The notes under the pieces are model-generated. The model was not told the DNA's origin, did no database searches, and saw only the letters and a list, made by a program, of their open reading frames with translations. A stretch of 64,000 bases of DNA from the NCBI GenBank assembly GCA_000212915.1, contig CM001167.1, forward strand, positions 2,720,780 to 2,784,779, given 5' to 3'. Positions 18,249 through 26,209 of the stretch are shown here, piece by piece (position 1 is the stretch's first letter; the number at the start of each line of letters is the position of its first letter). The position numbers were made by a program, and so were the translations under genes. This stretch comes from Bacteroides coprosuis DSM 18011. GTDB taxonomy: Bacteria; Bacteroidota; Bacteroidia; Bacteroidales; Bacteroidaceae.

Positions 18249-19577
18249 ATGATACTTTCTAAGCAAAATATAATAATAGCTGCTTTTCTATTTCTATTCA
18301 CTGCAACATTTGCTCAAGAACCTATTTCATGGAATTTGAAAGAATGTATTGATTATGCTATAGAAAATAATCTGACTATCAAGCAAGCGGACAATGCTAT
18401 TGAAGAAAATAAACTAACTAAAGAGACGAACAAGTGGGCGCGCTTACCCAATTTAAATGGGAATGTCAGTCAAGGCTGGAATTGGGGACGTTCAGCTTCT
18501 CCCGTAGATAATAGTTATACGGATATAAAAACTTCAAATGCAAACTTTGGGTTATCCACTAGCGTACCACTCTTTACTGGGTTAGAAATTCCAAACCAAT
18601 ATGCTCTAGCAAAACTCAATTTAAAAGCAGCAATAGCAGACTTGAAAAAGGCTAAAGAAGATTTATCTATTAATGTAACATCAAAGTATATTCAAGTCCT
18701 TTTTAATCAAGAAATAACTAAAGTTGCTGAAAACCAAATTACTCTAAGCCAAGAACAATTGGATCGAGGCACCGAACAATATAACTTAGGCAAACTATCC
18801 AAAGCAGAACTTGCAGAGTTAAAATCAAGACTTAAACAAGATGAAATGCAGTTTGTTGAAGCTCAAAATAATTATAAAATTGCACTATTAGATTTAACAC
18901 AACTTTTAGAACTTCCTTCGCCTGATTTTTTTGGAATACAACCCTTAGATGGGGATCTTGGCTTTGATAACCTTACTGCACCAACAGAAATCTATGAAAG
19001 TGCATTGCTCTTTAAACCTCAAATTGAGGCTGCTCAATTAAGAAGTGAAAGTGCAAAAAGGAGTATTAAGTTGGCTCAAAGTGGTTTTATGCCCAAACTT
19101 TCATTTAGTGCTAATATAGGTTCTGGATATTTCACTATTCAAGGCCAAGACTCTGAAGCCTTCAGAAGACAGTTATCCAACAATCTAAATAAGTATGTAG
19201 GTTTCTCACTGAGCATCCCTATATTCAACCGCTTTGCCACACGCAATCAAGTTAGAGCTGCAAAGCTTAGTCTCAATAACCAATTGATACAACTAGAAGA
19301 TCAGAAAAAAACACTGTACAAAGAGATCCAACAAGCTTGGTATAGCGCAACAGCTGCTGAAGCTAAATTCCAAGCTAGCAAATCAGCTCAAGAAGCAAAT
19401 AATGAAAGCTTTACACTTATGAAGGAAAAATATGAAGTAGGAAAAGCTAATAATATTGAATTCAATGAGGCTAAAATAAACTTAATGAAAGCAGAATCCG
19501 ATTTAATACAAGCTAAATATGAGTATTTATTTAGAACTAAGATTCTAAACTTTTATAAAGGAGAACCAATAGAATAA
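18249..19577 (+). CDS. TolC-family outer-membrane efflux protein
   Basis: A 442-residue protein with a signal peptide (cleavage after about residue 22, ATFAQ). Two repeats of long amphipathic helices rich in Ala, Glu, Lys and Gln, with WNLKECIDYAIENNLTIKQA at the start, match the outer-membrane efflux protein family, whose trimer forms a channel-tunnel. It is the last gene of the exporter operon, 6 bp after the adaptor, and is followed by a terminator. Confidence 0.92.
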   Translation: MILSKQNIIIAAFLFLFTATFAQEPISWNLKECIDYAIENNLTIKQADNAIEENKLTKETNKWARLPNLNGNVSQGWNWGRSASPVDNSYTDIKTSNANFGLSTSVPLFTGLEIPNQYALAKLNLKAAIADLKKAKEDLSINVTSKYIQVLFNQEITKVAENQITLSQEQLDRGTEQYNLGKLSKAELAELKSRLKQDEMQFVEAQNNYKIALLDLTQLLELPSPDFFGIQPLDGDLGFDNLTAPTEIYESALLFKPQIEAAQLRSESAKRSIKLAQSGFMPKLSFSANIGSGYFTIQGQDSEAFRRQLSNNLNKYVGFSLSIPIFNRFATRNQVRAAKLSLNNQLIQLEDQKKTLYKEIQQAWYSATAAEAKFQASKSAQEANNESFTLMKEKYEVGKANNIEFNEAKINLMKAESDLIQAKYEYLFRTKILNFYKGEPIE

Positions 19578-19601
19578 AGTCTTTTCAAGCAACTTTATAT
19601 C

Positions 19602-19633
19602 AAATAGGATTACCAAAAATGGCAATCCTATTT
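19602..19633 (+). terminator. terminator of the exporter operon
   Basis: A 13-bp stem with one A-C mismatch near the loop (19602-19614 with 19621-19633), six-base loop, then TTTTTGTTTT. It lies 25 bp after the TolC-like stop codon. Confidence 0.8.
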
Positions 19634-19928
19634 TTGTTTTCTACCCTATCTAACTTATTGTGTTAAAAGTTATTTTAGAAAAAACAAGGACTATTTTCTT
19701 ACAACCTACTTCTTATCTGTGGGTACTACTCATCCAAATAGATGTACAAAGCAAACGCTTGACGAAATAGTAATAATACCAATGAATAGTCAGAGCTAAA
19801 TACTAGACTATAGATTAGCTAATACAGACTAATTACAACTATTCTTTAATCCCTATAGATCATAAGGACACAATATTTGCAGTTTTAATGATAGATTTAG
19901 AGTTTAATAAAGTACACTGATATAAAAA
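19634..19928. other. intergenic stretch with no recognisable feature
   Basis: AT-rich DNA between two convergent transcription units. I see no open frame of useful length, RNA gene or repeat. Confidence 0.5.
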
Positions 19929-19954
19929 AAGAGGCTATCACAAGACAGCCTCTT
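19929..19954 (-). terminator. terminator of the DUF3575/OmpA pair
   Basis: Stem 19929-19939 with 19944-19954 around a four-base loop. Read on the minus strand the single non-Watson-Crick pair is a G-U wobble, and the stem is followed by a run of seven T, so it serves the minus-strand OmpA-type gene ending at 19981. Confidence 0.8.
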
Positions 19955-19980
19955 CCATTTATTAAATAAGAGTAAACTTT

Positions 19981-21444
19981 TTATCTCTTCATCAATTGAA
20001 TCTCTTCTACTTTTGCTTTTAAAATATCTAAATTTTCTTTTGCATTAGCAGATTCTAGAGCTATAGCCTTATTAAAATTATCTTCAGCCTGAGTATATTG
20101 TTCAGTAAGTAAATAATATACACCTAGATTATTATAATAAACTCCATCTTTCTTAGCATCAGATAAACGATCTAGATATAACTTAGCTTTATCTGTATCT
20201 TTCACCAATAAAGCATTTGTAGATGCATTTAAATTAGCAATAACATCTGTAGGGTACATACGTACAGCTATTTCAAATAGCTCACCATATTCCTTACTAT
20301 CAGAAGGGTAAAGCTTAGTTACTGAGTATATTTCTTCCAATGAAAGTTTTTGTGGTTTAGACCATACAATTTCTTTAGCTTCTTCTGGAGTAAAATCTCT
20401 AACGATATATTTCACTTCATAGTTTGTATTTCTCAAAGCAGGGAAGAAATCGCTCAATAGTGTTTTAAATGCTTTTCCACCATCAAGAGCTCTAATCTTG
20501 CGTTCACGAGAATCTAAATCAGTTGTGCTGTTAATTATATTCATCACATCTTCTTTATAAGAGAATGAAGTTGATTCATTTAACATCTTCACCAAACCAT
20601 CCCAGTTTTCAGCAACATAATCAGCAGCAAAAATACCTGGTTGTACCTTAGGGAATACAGATATTAAATATTTTCTTAATGCATCTGTTCTCAAACGAGC
20701 CAATCTTTCATTTCCAGCATAAGAACCTTCTGGTGAAGCATGACCTGTTAATTTAATAGAAGAAACGTTGATATCACCATCTTCAATAATACGATTAATA
20801 GATTCTTTAATCTTAGAAAGCTCAGCATTATTATTTCTATATTCAGGACGTATTGTATATTGATTAATAGGGAAATCTAAATATGCAGAAGCTTCAATAG
20901 ATCTATTTTTTTGTTTTTCTACAGCGGGTTCAACATAACTCAATAATGGTTTTAATACCACTGGAGGTAATAAAAAACGATCTAATTTATGTTCATTACT
21001 AGTTAATAATGTAGTTGAACAACCACAAGCATTTTCTACTAACTCTAAATCAGCTCCATTCATCCAAGGTTCAAAATCGGTATAAGTTACATAATTAATA
21101 ACTTGAGGATTTTTCTTGTCTTTCCTAACTACTAACTGATTATTTTCTTCTTGAAAGTATTGAGGATTTCTCTCTCTATAAATCATACTTTTACGACCAG
21201 CAACTATAATTGTAGGAAGATCTTTATGAGTATTTACACCTGTCAACCTTGGCGTAAGTTGTAATTCTTCATTTGATTTTAGTACAGCAGGAGTGGCATT
21301 TACATCCATACTAATTTTTAACTGCTTGCCATCTCGATTAATTTCGACATTAGATACTTCAGCCTTGCCATCTAAGACTGTCTGGGCATTACTAAATCCT
21401 GCAACTCCCAATAAAAGCAGTGTTATATATAAAAACTTTTTCAT
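19981..21444 (-). CDS. DUF3868 / OmpA-like domain cell-envelope protein
   Basis: A 487-residue exported protein with a signal peptide ending near residue 20 (GFSNAQ). Residues about 25-150 match the DUF3868 domain by pattern. An OmpA-type peptidoglycan-associating region follows at about 195-330: YLDFPINQYTIRPEYRNN, KLTGHASPEGSYAGN and ERLARLRTDALRKYL. A TPR-like C-terminus (YYNNLGVYYLLTEQYTQAE) closes it. It presumably tethers an envelope assembly to the cell wall. In other Bacteroidales such DUF3575 and DUF3868 pairs sit next to fimbrillin genes; here no fimbrillin is adjacent (the nearest is near 51 kb). It follows the DUF3575 gene by 18 bp. Confidence 0.82.
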   Translation of the reverse strand: MKKFLYITLLLLGVAGFSNAQTVLDGKAEVSNVEINRDGKQLKISMDVNATPAVLKSNEELQLTPRLTGVNTHKDLPTIIVAGRKSMIYRERNPQYFQEENNQLVVRKDKKNPQVINYVTYTDFEPWMNGADLELVENACGCSTTLLTSNEHKLDRFLLPPVVLKPLLSYVEPAVEKQKNRSIEASAYLDFPINQYTIRPEYRNNNAELSKIKESINRIIEDGDINVSSIKLTGHASPEGSYAGNERLARLRTDALRKYLISVFPKVQPGIFAADYVAENWDGLVKMLNESTSFSYKEDVMNIINSTTDLDSRERKIRALDGGKAFKTLLSDFFPALRNTNYEVKYIVRDFTPEEAKEIVWSKPQKLSLEEIYSVTKLYPSDSKEYGELFEIAVRMYPTDVIANLNASTNALLVKDTDKAKLYLDRLSDAKKDGVYYNNLGVYYLLTEQYTQAEDNFNKAIALESANAKENLDILKAKVEEIQLMKR

Positions 21445-21462
21445 TCTTGTTATTTTTCTAAT

Positions 21463-22062
21463 TTAAAATACATAAACTAACGATAAAGCAGCTTTTGTAG
21501 GACCTACATAATTATGTACACCTTTACCTACTTTGCTACCACAAGTTCCACACTTGTACTTATCATATCTTATGTATGCATAACCCAAAGCTATTTCAGC
21601 TTCAATATTCCAATGTTTACCTAACACCCAAGAGTATCCATAACCAATACCTGCTCCCACAAACCATCCTTCAAATCGATGATCTTTAAGTGCTTCAAAA
21701 TCATTTCCTAAAAATTTAAATGATGTATCAATATGACCTACATTATATTGTCCTCCATGAAGATGGAAGCCAAAGAAATGACCATTAAATTTTTCACATA
21801 GCCAATAACGAGCTTCAGGCTGAACAAACCAATGTTTCCACTTTTTATTATCATTAAATGTCCATGGATTGTAGTTTGCAGAAACATCCAAAGTCCATTT
21901 AGGTGACAAGCCAAATTCAGCTCCTAAGTTAAATGTTGTTGTAGCATCGTACAACAAGTTAGTTTTTAAAGCAGCCTTTTGTGCATGGGCTGTAAATGTA
22001 GAGGCTAGAATTATTACTAATCCTAAAAATAGCCTATGCATTTTGTGCGATTTGTGCATCAT
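21463..22062 (-). CDS. DUF3575 outer-membrane protein
   Basis: A 199-residue predicted beta-barrel protein. A signal peptide ends near residue 27 (FTAHAQ), followed by KAALKTNLLYDATTTFNLGAE and the aromatic-rich strands (YWLCEKFNGHFFG, GWFVGAGIGYGYSWVLGKHWN), ending in the hydrophobic aromatic LVYVF typical of outer-membrane barrels. This matches the DUF3575 family of Bacteroidetes. Two later in-frame Met codons (2 and 8) could also start it. It is the first gene of a pair with the DUF3868-OmpA protein; both may act in assembly of a surface structure, which is inference from how the families occur elsewhere. Confidence 0.82.
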   Translation of the reverse strand: MMHKSHKMHRLFLGLVIILASTFTAHAQKAALKTNLLYDATTTFNLGAEFGLSPKWTLDVSANYNPWTFNDNKKWKHWFVQPEARYWLCEKFNGHFFGFHLHGGQYNVGHIDTSFKFLGNDFEALKDHRFEGWFVGAGIGYGYSWVLGKHWNIEAEIALGYAYIRYDKYKCGTCGSKVGKGVHNYVGPTKAALSLVYVF

Positions 22063-22809
22063 GATTAATTCTTTATTTATTTAACATTATATTTTACTCT
22101 CATATTTGAGTGGTACTCCTATAGCAATTACATATTTAAAATTACACTAATATGCTATCATTATTTACAAAAATAGCCATAATTTTACAATTATCATTAT
22201 TTTTAGTCATAAAATGTTACTAATACATTCTTAATAACCAACAACAAACTCACTTATAAAATCCTAACAACTAATTAGATAAGCTTAAAGGAGCAAAATA
22301 CTTCTTTGAAACAGCAAAGGCTATATTTAATAAACGCCAAAAAGAGTAAACCTTATATGCTTATAAATAAGAACATTAGCTACTATAAGAATCATTAATA
22401 TAAAATCAAGACTTAAACTTAAAACATTCTAAATATAAAAATGTTTAACAGCCAATTTATATTCTTCTTTAGAATCTATGTTTTTTTTAATAAAAGGCAA
22501 GTGAAAGCTCAACAATTGTTACAATTTAGTATTTATATGAGCTTAATTAATTATTTATCAGCTATAGTATAGAAAGAACAAAACTAAATGTTCTTTTTAT
22601 TCTAAAATAGATATAGGTGCACTACATCTATTCTAGCCTTAGCAATTACTTATCAGTTTTAGTATCAAAACACCAAACAGATGCTATAGTAACAGATTAT
22701 AGAAGTAAAAAAGAGGATAAAAGAGATTTACTGAGAATGAATATATGCGTTTTTATCGCTAAAAATCTCCATAAATCAGTACTACTTCAAGAAGTAAAAA
22801 ACTCACTCT
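22063..22809. other. AT-rich intergenic stretch
   Basis: Nearly 750 bp with no convincing gene. An open frame at 22617-22811 starts with GTG, has no visible ribosome binding site and an unstructured composition, so I do not call it. Its end touches the first 22-bp repeat site. Confidence 0.5.
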
Positions 22810-22862
22810 GACACCGACATGAAGATATCATGTCGGTGTCATCGCATCATCATGTCGGTGTC
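22810..22862. repeat. 22-bp-period repeat family, site 1 (three copies, first one inverted)
   Basis: Three copies of the 13-bp core TCATGTCGGTGTC or its complement GACACCGACATGA: 22810-22822 inverted, 22828-22840 direct and 22850-22862 direct. The first two form a perfect 13-bp inverted repeat around the five bases AGATA, and the last two are exactly 22 bp apart. The same core recurs near 48.7 and 62.6 kb. Confidence 0.9.
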
Positions 22863-23096
22863 ATGATAAGAACATAAAAGTCACCTAATCTATATCAAGA
22901 GACTTTTTTTGTCATAAAAGCCTCTTAATTAGACTGAAACTTACTGCATGAGATCTAAAAGAATAAAAAGAGAATAAAGAACCCATAATAGCTCTTCCTT
23001 TCACTTTTAGATTCCCAAAAAGTATTCTGCCGAAATGGGTAAATTGAATATTTATAAATTAACACCCATTTTCTGTTCGCGAAATGTTTAAATAAA

Positions 23097-23130
23097 AAAA
23101 GCTCCAATTTCACGTGAAATTGGAGCTTTT
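23097..23130 (-). terminator. terminator of the tRNA-Cys pair
   Basis: A perfect palindrome (23097-23113 with 23114-23130, core AGCTCCAATTTCAC and its complement). On the minus strand it is followed by TTTTTTTATTT, right after the second tRNA-Cys. Confidence 0.85.
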
Positions 23131-23134
23131 ACTG

Positions 23135-23205
23135 AGGTACCTGGCAGATTCGAACTGCCGTGGATGGTTTTGCAGACCACTGCCTAGCCACTCGGCCAAG
23201 GTACC
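23135..23205 (-). tRNA. tRNA-Cys (anticodon GCA), copy 2
   Basis: A 71-nt cloverleaf on the minus strand: acceptor stem GGTACCT/AGGTACC with discriminator U, D-stem GCC/GGC, anticodon stem GTGGT/ACCAT with loop CTGCAAA (anticodon GCA), and T-arm GGCAG-TTCGAAT-CTGCC. It is identical in sequence to the copy at 23255-23325 and shares its transcript, with a 49-bp spacer between them. Confidence 0.97.
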
Positions 23206-23254
23206 GATAACAAAAGTTTACCTTAAAAAGAGCTTATACCTTGCTCTAAAAACG

Positions 23255-23325
23255 AGGTACCTGGCAGATTCGAACTGCCGTGGATGGTTTTGCAGACCAC
23301 TGCCTAGCCACTCGGCCAAGGTACC
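23255..23325 (-). tRNA. tRNA-Cys (anticodon GCA), copy 1
   Basis: Same 71-nt sequence and folding as the copy at 23135-23205, with U discriminator and GCA anticodon. Transcribed first of the pair from a -7 box at 23344-23351. Confidence 0.97.
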
Positions 23326-23343
23326 TTTTTGCTTTTGCGATTG

Positions 23344-23374
23344 CAAAGATAGAAAAGCTATTTCTTTTTATCAA
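23344..23374 (-). promoter_or_regulatory. promoter of the tRNA-Cys pair
   Basis: Minus-strand TATCTTTG (23344-23351) with TTG (23372-23374) 20 bp upstream fits the Bacteroidetes TTTG/TAnnTTTG promoter. The -33 part lies inside the 3' end of the FeoB-associated gene. Confidence 0.7.
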
Positions 23375-23591
23375 CTTTTTTCAATTTTATTTTTGGCTGA
23401 ACAGAAGAACAGCACTTATTTCCATCCATCTTATCTTTTATAGTATCTCTTAAAGCACAACCTGTAGCGCAACTATCACAAGGGTTTTCATTCCTCTTAG
23501 TTCGCATAATAAATTTATATGTTTTATAGGCTACATACCCAAAACAAAGTATAAGTATGATAATTACAGCCCAATCTTGCCAGTTACTCAT
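23358..23591 (-). CDS. FeoB-associated Cys-rich membrane protein
   Basis: A 77-residue protein: one transmembrane helix at about residues 7-27 (DWAVIIILILCFGYVAYK) followed by a basic region and a cysteine cluster, CDSCATGCALRD, then KCCSS. This matches the small FeoB-associated Cys-rich membrane proteins found after feoB in Bacteroidetes. Its start overlaps the feoB stop by four bases (ATGA), so translation is coupled. It probably assists FeoB, perhaps by handling ferrous iron or as a FeoC-like partner; this is family-level inference. Confidence 0.88.
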   Translation of the reverse strand: MSNWQDWAVIIILILCFGYVAYKTYKFIMRTKRNENPCDSCATGCALRDTIKDKMDGNKCCSSVQPKIKLKKVDKKK

Positions 23592-26062
23592 AAAAATAAT
23601 CCTCCAATTTTATAAATCAAGAAAGACATTAACCATGCTAAAGCTGTGGTATAAGCTATGGTAAACAATGCCCATTTCCAACCACCTGCTTCTTGTTTCA
23701 CGGCCACAATAGCTGCCACACAGGGGAAATACAATAAACAGAATATCATATAAGCATAAGCTACTAGAGGCGTAATACCCATACGTTCACCTAAATTTAT
23801 ACCCTCATCTTCTGCTCCATATAATACAGAAAGTGTACTTACTACAAGCTCTTTTGCTCCTGCTCCAGAAAGTAAACCTACACCCATTTTCCAATCAAAC
23901 CCAAGAGGCTCCATTACTGGTTCAATAGCTTTTCCTATATAACTGATATAAGATTGTTCTTGCTGCTCTTGTACCGTATCAAAATCTCCTTTTGGATATG
24001 CACCCAAGAACCAAACTATTACAGAAGCTATAAGAATAATTGAACCCATCTTCTTTAAATACTGAGATCCTTTATCCCATGTATGGCGAAGAATTGCTTT
24101 CATGGTAGGCATTCTATAAGGAGGTAATTCCATTACAAATGGGGTATTATCTCCTTTTACTAAGAATTTCGTAAATAACTTTGCCATTATTATAGCCAAA
24201 ACAATACCTATCAAATAAATAGAAAGTAACACCAATCCTCTATTACTTGGAAAAAATGCTCCGATTAAAACTAAATAGATCGGTAGACGAGCTCCACAAG
24301 ACATTAAAGGATTCACTAAGATGGTAACAAGCCTATTTTTTCTATTTTCTATCGTTCTTGAGGCCATTATAGCTGGGACATTACATCCAAATCCCATTAG
24401 CAATGGAATAAAAGATTTACCATGTAAGCCCATTTTATTCATCAATTTATCCATTATAAATGCAGCTCTAGCCATATAGCCAGACTCTTCCATTAAGGAT
24501 ATAAAGAAATAAAGAATTAAGATATTTGGTAAAAAGACAATAACTCCTCCTACCCCAGCTATTATTCCGTCGATGAGCATATCTTTAAACACGCCTTCAG
24601 ACATATTTTCTCCAACAAGCACACCTAGCTGTTCTACTAACCATTCTATTCCTTCCATCGGGTATTCTCCCAATATAAACGTACAACTAAACATGATGTA
24701 CATAAAGAGAATAAAAATAGGATAACCCCAGATTTTATGAGTAACCATAGAGTCGATCCATTCGGTAATTTTACGTGAAGGCTTAGCACCTGTTTGCAAG
24801 GTTTGTTTTAGTAAACCTGATATAAAGTGGTACTTTGCATCAGTTATAGCCGACTCCGCATCCTCATCATATGCTTTTTCTATTTTGGCAGCTGCAACAT
24901 TCCTTTTAGACAGAATTTCGTTTCCATTAGGAAGCTCTCGTACCATTTCCTCAAATTCAGGATCCGATTCAAGTAGCTTTATAGAAAGAAATCGAGTAGA
25001 ATATTTGTGCCGAATAGATTCATTCTCAGAAATTTCTCGCTTCACGGCATCAATACCATGCTCTATAATAGAACCATGATTAATGTGAATATGCTTAAAT
25101 ACTTTTTTCTGAAGTTTATGAGAGTCTGTGTAGTCTTCAATATGTTTTTCATGGGTAGACTCATCCACATATTTCTGGTGCCAATCAGATAATTGTTTTT
25201 GTACTTCTGGATAGATATTACCATGCCTATCCATAAAATCAGCTCCTTCATACAAATTAATAATAATATGAAAAAGATTATTTATACCCTTATTCTGACG
25301 ACAAATAGTAGGTATCATAGGTACCCCTAACATTTTACTTAGTTTGAGATAGTCTAGTTTATCTCCTCTAGCTTCCAACTCGTCATAAATATTAAGAGCT
25401 ACGACCATTCGAACATTCATATCTATTAATTGGGTGGTTAGATATAAATTGCGTTCTAAATTGGATGCATCTACAACGTTTACAATAATGTCGGGAGTTT
25501 CTTCAACTAAATGTTGACGGACATACTTTTCTTCTGGTGTGTATGCCGAAAGCGAATAAGTTCCTGGTAAATCAACTAATTTAAATCGATAGCCTTCAAA
25601 TTCGAAGTATCCTTCATGTGCATCTACAGTTACGCCACCATAGTTTCCTACCTTAGCATGAGCACCTGATGCTATATTAAACAATGAGGTTTTACCACAG
25701 TTGGGATTACCTACTAATGCTACTTTAATTGTTCGGCGTTTACCTAAAGCTATTCTTTTAAGTTGTTCTTCAGACAGTTTAATATCTTCATGAAGACCAT
25801 CTAAAAACTCTTCATCTCCTAAGATTTTAATTGCTTCTTTCTCATTAACAACCTCGATCATCTCTGCTTCACTGCGTCTAAGTGAAACTTCATAGCCTAG
25901 AATACGATATTTGATTGGGTCTTTTAAAGGAGCATTTAAGATAACTTCTACTGTTTTACCCTTTATAAAACCCATCTCAACTATACGTTTTCTAAATCCC
26001 CCATGACCTAATACCTTTACGATGACGCCCTTCTCGCCTGTTTGTAAATCGGATAAACGCAT
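23588..26062 (-). CDS. feoB: ferrous iron transporter FeoB with fused FeoA domain
   Basis: An 824-residue inner-membrane Fe(II) transporter. Residues 1-75 are a FeoA (SH3-like) domain fused to the N-terminus. A G-protein domain follows, with G1 GNPNCGKTS at 118-126, G3 DLPGTYSLS near 164-172 and G4 NIYD near 223. The Gate-type membrane domain occupies about 440-820, with ESGYMARAAFIMD, LMGFGCNVPAIMASRTIE and SCGARLPIYLV. The FeoA-FeoB fusion is usual in Bacteroidetes. It is transcribed from a strong promoter at 26084-26114 together with the small Cys-rich partner. Confidence 0.97.
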   Translation of the reverse strand: MRLSDLQTGEKGVIVKVLGHGGFRKRIVEMGFIKGKTVEVILNAPLKDPIKYRILGYEVSLRRSEAEMIEVVNEKEAIKILGDEEFLDGLHEDIKLSEEQLKRIALGKRRTIKVALVGNPNCGKTSLFNIASGAHAKVGNYGGVTVDAHEGYFEFEGYRFKLVDLPGTYSLSAYTPEEKYVRQHLVEETPDIIVNVVDASNLERNLYLTTQLIDMNVRMVVALNIYDELEARGDKLDYLKLSKMLGVPMIPTICRQNKGINNLFHIIINLYEGADFMDRHGNIYPEVQKQLSDWHQKYVDESTHEKHIEDYTDSHKLQKKVFKHIHINHGSIIEHGIDAVKREISENESIRHKYSTRFLSIKLLESDPEFEEMVRELPNGNEILSKRNVAAAKIEKAYDEDAESAITDAKYHFISGLLKQTLQTGAKPSRKITEWIDSMVTHKIWGYPIFILFMYIMFSCTFILGEYPMEGIEWLVEQLGVLVGENMSEGVFKDMLIDGIIAGVGGVIVFLPNILILYFFISLMEESGYMARAAFIMDKLMNKMGLHGKSFIPLLMGFGCNVPAIMASRTIENRKNRLVTILVNPLMSCGARLPIYLVLIGAFFPSNRGLVLLSIYLIGIVLAIIMAKLFTKFLVKGDNTPFVMELPPYRMPTMKAILRHTWDKGSQYLKKMGSIILIASVIVWFLGAYPKGDFDTVQEQQEQSYISYIGKAIEPVMEPLGFDWKMGVGLLSGAGAKELVVSTLSVLYGAEDEGINLGERMGITPLVAYAYMIFCLLYFPCVAAIVAVKQEAGGWKWALFTIAYTTALAWLMSFLIYKIGGLFL

Positions 26063-26083
26063 ATATTAAATTTCTTTAGAGTG

Positions 26084-26114
26084 CAAATATAGGCTATTCT
26101 AACAGAGTAGCAAA
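26084..26114 (-). promoter_or_regulatory. feoB promoter
   Basis: Minus-strand TTTG (26111-26114), 19 bp spacer, TATATTTG (26084-26091): a full match to the Bacteroides -33/-7 consensus, 21 bp before the feoB ATG. I saw no obvious Fur-box palindrome. Confidence 0.8.
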
Positions 26115-26196
26115 CTATTTAGACTGTTTTTAAATAGCAAAACAAAAGTTAAGTATTTCTATCAAAAGAAGTATCCAATTATTACCACCAAAAGTG

Positions 26197-26204
26197 TATA
26201 TTTG
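26197..26204 (+). promoter_or_regulatory. -7 promoter box abutting tilS
   Basis: TATATTTG matches TAnnTTTG; its last G is only five bases before the tilS ATG at 26210, predicting an mRNA with almost no leader. Confidence 0.6.
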
Positions 26205-26209
26205 CATAT

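Noticed and set aside
22617-22811. A 64-codon open frame starting with GTG
   Set aside because: No ribosome-binding or promoter signal, odd composition, and it ends in the repeat site; likely chance.
23114-23443. A 109-codon plus-strand open frame with an internal sequence duplication
   Set aside because: It is the antisense of the two identical tRNA-Cys genes; the protein repeat is only the tRNA repeat.
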